Source: Phytohabitans suffuscus
GTDB taxonomy: Bacteria > Actinomycetota > Actinomycetes > Mycobacteriales > Micromonosporaceae
Direction of reading: 5' to 3'
NCBI RefSeq assembly: GCF_011764565.1
Contig: NZ_AP022871.1
Location: forward strand, 5,766,320 to 5,830,319
Length of the DNA stretch: 64,000 nucleotides
Position numbers and translations under genes: made by a program. The notes beneath the pieces were generated by a model. The model was not told where the DNA came from and searched no databases. It was given only the letters and a program-made list of their open reading frames with translations. Below, one piece after another: positions 61,684 through 64,000 of this stretch (within the stretch, counting starts at the first letter, position 1; every line of letters begins with the position of its first letter).

Positions 61684-63897
61684 ATGTCAGTCCATCGTCT
61701 ACGCCGATGGTGCGCCGCGATTGTGGCTACCGCTGTGACGGCGGGCCTACTCGGGGGCGGGTCCGCTCGGGCTGTCGCTGGTGCGGAACCGGTCCCGGAT
61801 GGTACGTACGGCTTCAGCGCCAAGGTCAATGTTGGCGACGTCAACGCTGCCGATTCCAGGGCTTGCAGCGGTGCTCTCGTCGACCGGAGTTGGGTGCTGA
61901 CAGCGAAGAGCTGCTTTGCGCAGGGCACCGCACCGGTGATCGCCGGCGCCCCCAGCCAGCCGACGACGGTGGTGGTCGGCCGGACGGATCTCAGCGGCGG
62001 AGCCGGTCACCTGCTCGCGGCGACCTCGATAACCCCGCACCCAGATCGCGATCTCGTGCTGGTCCGGCTCTCGACGGCGATCAACGACGTGACGCCGGTC
62101 GGACTCGCCACCACCGCGCCGGCGGCTGGTGAGACGCTGACCGTCACCGGTTATGGCCGTACCTCGACGCAGTGGGTTCCGGACCGGCTGCACCAGGCAT
62201 CCTTCGCGATCCAGGACGTAGCCGCCACGTCGATCAACCTGGTCGGCGCCTCGACCGGGGCCACGATCTGCAAGGGCGACGCAGGCGGGCCGGTCTTGCG
62301 GGACAACGCAGGCGTCCCCGAACTTGTGGCGATCAACAGCACCTCGTGGCAGAAGGGCTGCCTGGGCGAGATCGAGACCCGCGACGGCGCCACCGCCAAC
62401 AGGGTGGACGACCTCAGCGCGTGGATCGGCGAGCAGACCGCGGACGTGCAGATATTCGGCGTACTGGCAGACGGCCGGCTGACCTACGCGGCCATCGAAT
62501 CCGCCAGCGGCGACCTACGGGCCACCCGCGAGTCGACCACCTCTCTCGGCTTCGCGCCTAGGGCGATGGCAACCCTCAACGAGAACACGGTTCTGGTCAC
62601 CAGCACGGCCGGCACGATGCACCGCGTGGACATCACCGGCTTGGCGCCGTTGACGTTCACGGTGACCCCGCTGTTCGGCGGCTGGTCCACCATCGACCGG
62701 ATGACCTACGACGGGTACGGCTCGCTCTACGGCATCGTCAGCAGCACCAACCTGCTGCGCCGCTACACCTTGACCGCGCATAAGCCCGACGCGGCGGCGT
62801 TCACCCGCTACACCGACATCGGGACCGGTTTCGGTCTCAAAGCGATCACCTCGCCAGGACCCGGCCGGATCCTCGGCAATGTCACCGACGGCCGGCTTCG
62901 CTCCTACAAGATCAACGGCAACGGGACGGAGGCATGGTCGGCCGGCACCCTGGCGACTACGGGCTGGGCTGACCCGACCCAGTTGCTCTCCCCGGGCGGT
63001 GGCATCTACTACGCCCGCGGCGCCACCGGCCGGCTCGACCGCTACCGCGACCTCAATCCGTACGACGGCAGCGGCAGCGACATTCAGAGCTTCGCCGCCG
63101 ATCCGGTGAGCACGACCGGCTGGAACCAGGTAATGCTGTCCGTCCGCCCGTGGACCGGCCTCGTGTCGGTCTTCGGCACCCGGACCGACGGACGGCTGTC
63201 CTACACCGCATTCGACCCGGTCACCGGCGTCAAACGGATCAGCACCGTCTCGGCACAGACGCTCGGCTTCACCCCGAAAGCCATGGCCACCCTCAACTCC
63301 GACACCGTGCTGGTCACCACCACCGGCGGCGACCTGTACCGGGTCGACATCACCAGCTTCCAGCCGCTGCGCTACACCCGCACCGAACAGCGCCTCAGCG
63401 GCGGCTGGACACACGACCGGCTGGTCTACGACGGACACGGCTCACTGTTCGGCCAAGCCGGTAGCAGCATGCTCCGATACACGGTGACCAAACCAAAACC
63501 AGCCGACTCGAGTACCGACCTCACCAACCGCACCGTCATCGGAGCCAGCGGCTGGACATTGCAAACCCTCACCACAACCGGCAAAGGACACCTCCTGACC
63601 ACCGTCAGCGACGGCAGGCTACGCGCGTACACAGTGGACACAGCCAGCTCCTGGACCGCCGCCAACCTCGCCCTCACCGGCTGGAACGGGTTCACCTCAC
63701 TGGTCTCCCCAGGCGGTGGCCTCTACTACCGCCGCGACACCAACGGCGTATTGACCGGCTACCTCGACACCAGCCCGTTCGACGGCAGCGGCACCGACCT
63801 GGCCGCCTACCTACCGACAGGCACCACCAGCGACGGCTGGGACCCCATCCTCTCTGCCCTCCCGTACGACTCCTGGCCCGACAACACCCGACGCTGA
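61684..63897 (+). CDS. Secreted trypsin-fold pseudoprotease with two tachylectin-like propellers
   Basis: A 737-aa exported protein. Signal peptide (residues 1-33; WCAAIVATAVTAGLLGGGSA); chymotrypsin-fold domain (about 34-252); then two propeller-like domains of about 230 residues each (FGVLADGRLTYAAIESASGD; FGTRTDGRLSYTAFDPVTG) with repeating SPGGGIYYAR / SPGGGLYYRR and GHLLTTVSDGRLRAYT blades, as in tachylectin-2, a GlcNAc-binding lectin. The catalytic His motif reads WVLTAKSCF and the Ser motif CKGDAGGPVL, so His and Ser are replaced by Ser and Ala; the Asp (DRDLVLVRL) remains. It is therefore probably a binding protein, not a protease. ATG 61684 follows GGGGGAG by six bases. Confidence 0.87.
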   Translation: MSVHRLRRWCAAIVATAVTAGLLGGGSARAVAGAEPVPDGTYGFSAKVNVGDVNAADSRACSGALVDRSWVLTAKSCFAQGTAPVIAGAPSQPTTVVVGRTDLSGGAGHLLAATSITPHPDRDLVLVRLSTAINDVTPVGLATTAPAAGETLTVTGYGRTSTQWVPDRLHQASFAIQDVAATSINLVGASTGATICKGDAGGPVLRDNAGVPELVAINSTSWQKGCLGEIETRDGATANRVDDLSAWIGEQTADVQIFGVLADGRLTYAAIESASGDLRATRESTTSLGFAPRAMATLNENTVLVTSTAGTMHRVDITGLAPLTFTVTPLFGGWSTIDRMTYDGYGSLYGIVSSTNLLRRYTLTAHKPDAAAFTRYTDIGTGFGLKAITSPGPGRILGNVTDGRLRSYKINGNGTEAWSAGTLATTGWADPTQLLSPGGGIYYARGATGRLDRYRDLNPYDGSGSDIQSFAADPVSTTGWNQVMLSVRPWTGLVSVFGTRTDGRLSYTAFDPVTGVKRISTVSAQTLGFTPKAMATLNSDTVLVTTTGGDLYRVDITSFQPLRYTRTEQRLSGGWTHDRLVYDGHGSLFGQAGSSMLRYTVTKPKPADSSTDLTNRTVIGASGWTLQTLTTTGKGHLLTTVSDGRLRAYTVDTASSWTAANLALTGWNGFTSLVSPGGGLYYRRDTNGVLTGYLDTSPFDGSGTDLAAYLPTGTTSDGWDPILSALPYDSWPDNTRR

Positions 63898-64000
63898 CCG
63901 CCTCGCGCCGCAGGACCGGCACGTTCCACCTCCGGGCTGCGGACCGCAGCCATCGCCCCGTCATGGCGCACATCCTGGTCGACCGCCGAGCATGGTCCGC

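Noticed and set aside
63898..64000. Start of another gene at the window end
   Set aside because: Only 103 bp remain and neither strand shows a recognisable coding start.

Overview
The window is high-GC DNA (about 70% or more in most genes, with many GTG starts) from a filamentous, sporulating actinomycete. The SsgB gene, the XRE/DUF397 regulator pair, an F420-type LLM oxidoreductase, a SARP/AfsR-type regulator and the RHS and GH10 secretome all point that way. Gene content fits Micromonosporaceae best, but that family assignment is inference.

Layout. 1-8.8 kb is ordinary chromosome: two sugar-ABC permeases, HMG-CoA lyase, exonuclease III, DUF2000 with a divergent AraC regulator, a membrane-anchored phosphodiesterase-like protein, a frameshifted DedA gene and an MBL hydrolase. 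9.0-13.9 kb is a one-direction cassette of slightly lower GC: TPR membrane protein, Nudix hydrolase, NodU/CmcH-type carbamoyltransferase, histidine-phosphatase-like protein and NodL/CysE-type acetyltransferase. It looks like a small decoration pathway. 13.9-18.8 kb is a second unusual group: a LarA-like protein translationally coupled to a single-chain PheRS-like protein (catalytic core plus FDX-ACB) with a terminator-like leader, an internally deleted nucleoside hydrolase, a methyltransferase and a THI5/NMT1-type lipoprotein. 19.3-20.4 kb is an XRE/DUF397 pair; 20.5-22.5 kb a DUF4331 group; 23-27.5 kb an LLM oxidoreductase, a lipid kinase and a secreted GH10 xylanase with CBMs; 27.5-32.6 kb an ABC exporter with a LolA/RseB-like lipoprotein next to a divergent two-component system; 32.7-43.0 kb regulators, a VOC protein, a large minisatellite, a frameshifted hydrolase and ssgB.

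At 43.2 kb a tRNA-Val overlaps the 3' end of a large serine recombinase gene. From there to about 58.5 kb the DNA has the character of a genomic island: IS remnants, a secreted LamG protein, a 7-kb secreted RHS/HINT polymorphic toxin followed by a candidate immunity gene, and wreckage of a plasmid-transfer (DUF2637/SpdB) module split by an inversion. 58.6-63.9 kb holds a SARP-NB-ARC-TPR regulator divergent from a secreted, catalytically degenerate trypsin fused to tachylectin-like propellers. An 11-bp direct repeat of SARP-box type lies in front of the latter.

Three genes (DedA, an S15-like hydrolase, the LamG protein) and the RHS gene (twice) are each broken by the apparent loss of one base in a G/C run. 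Five such events in 64 kb suggest consensus-sequence error more than biology, and the intact proteins should be reconstructed before drawing conclusions.
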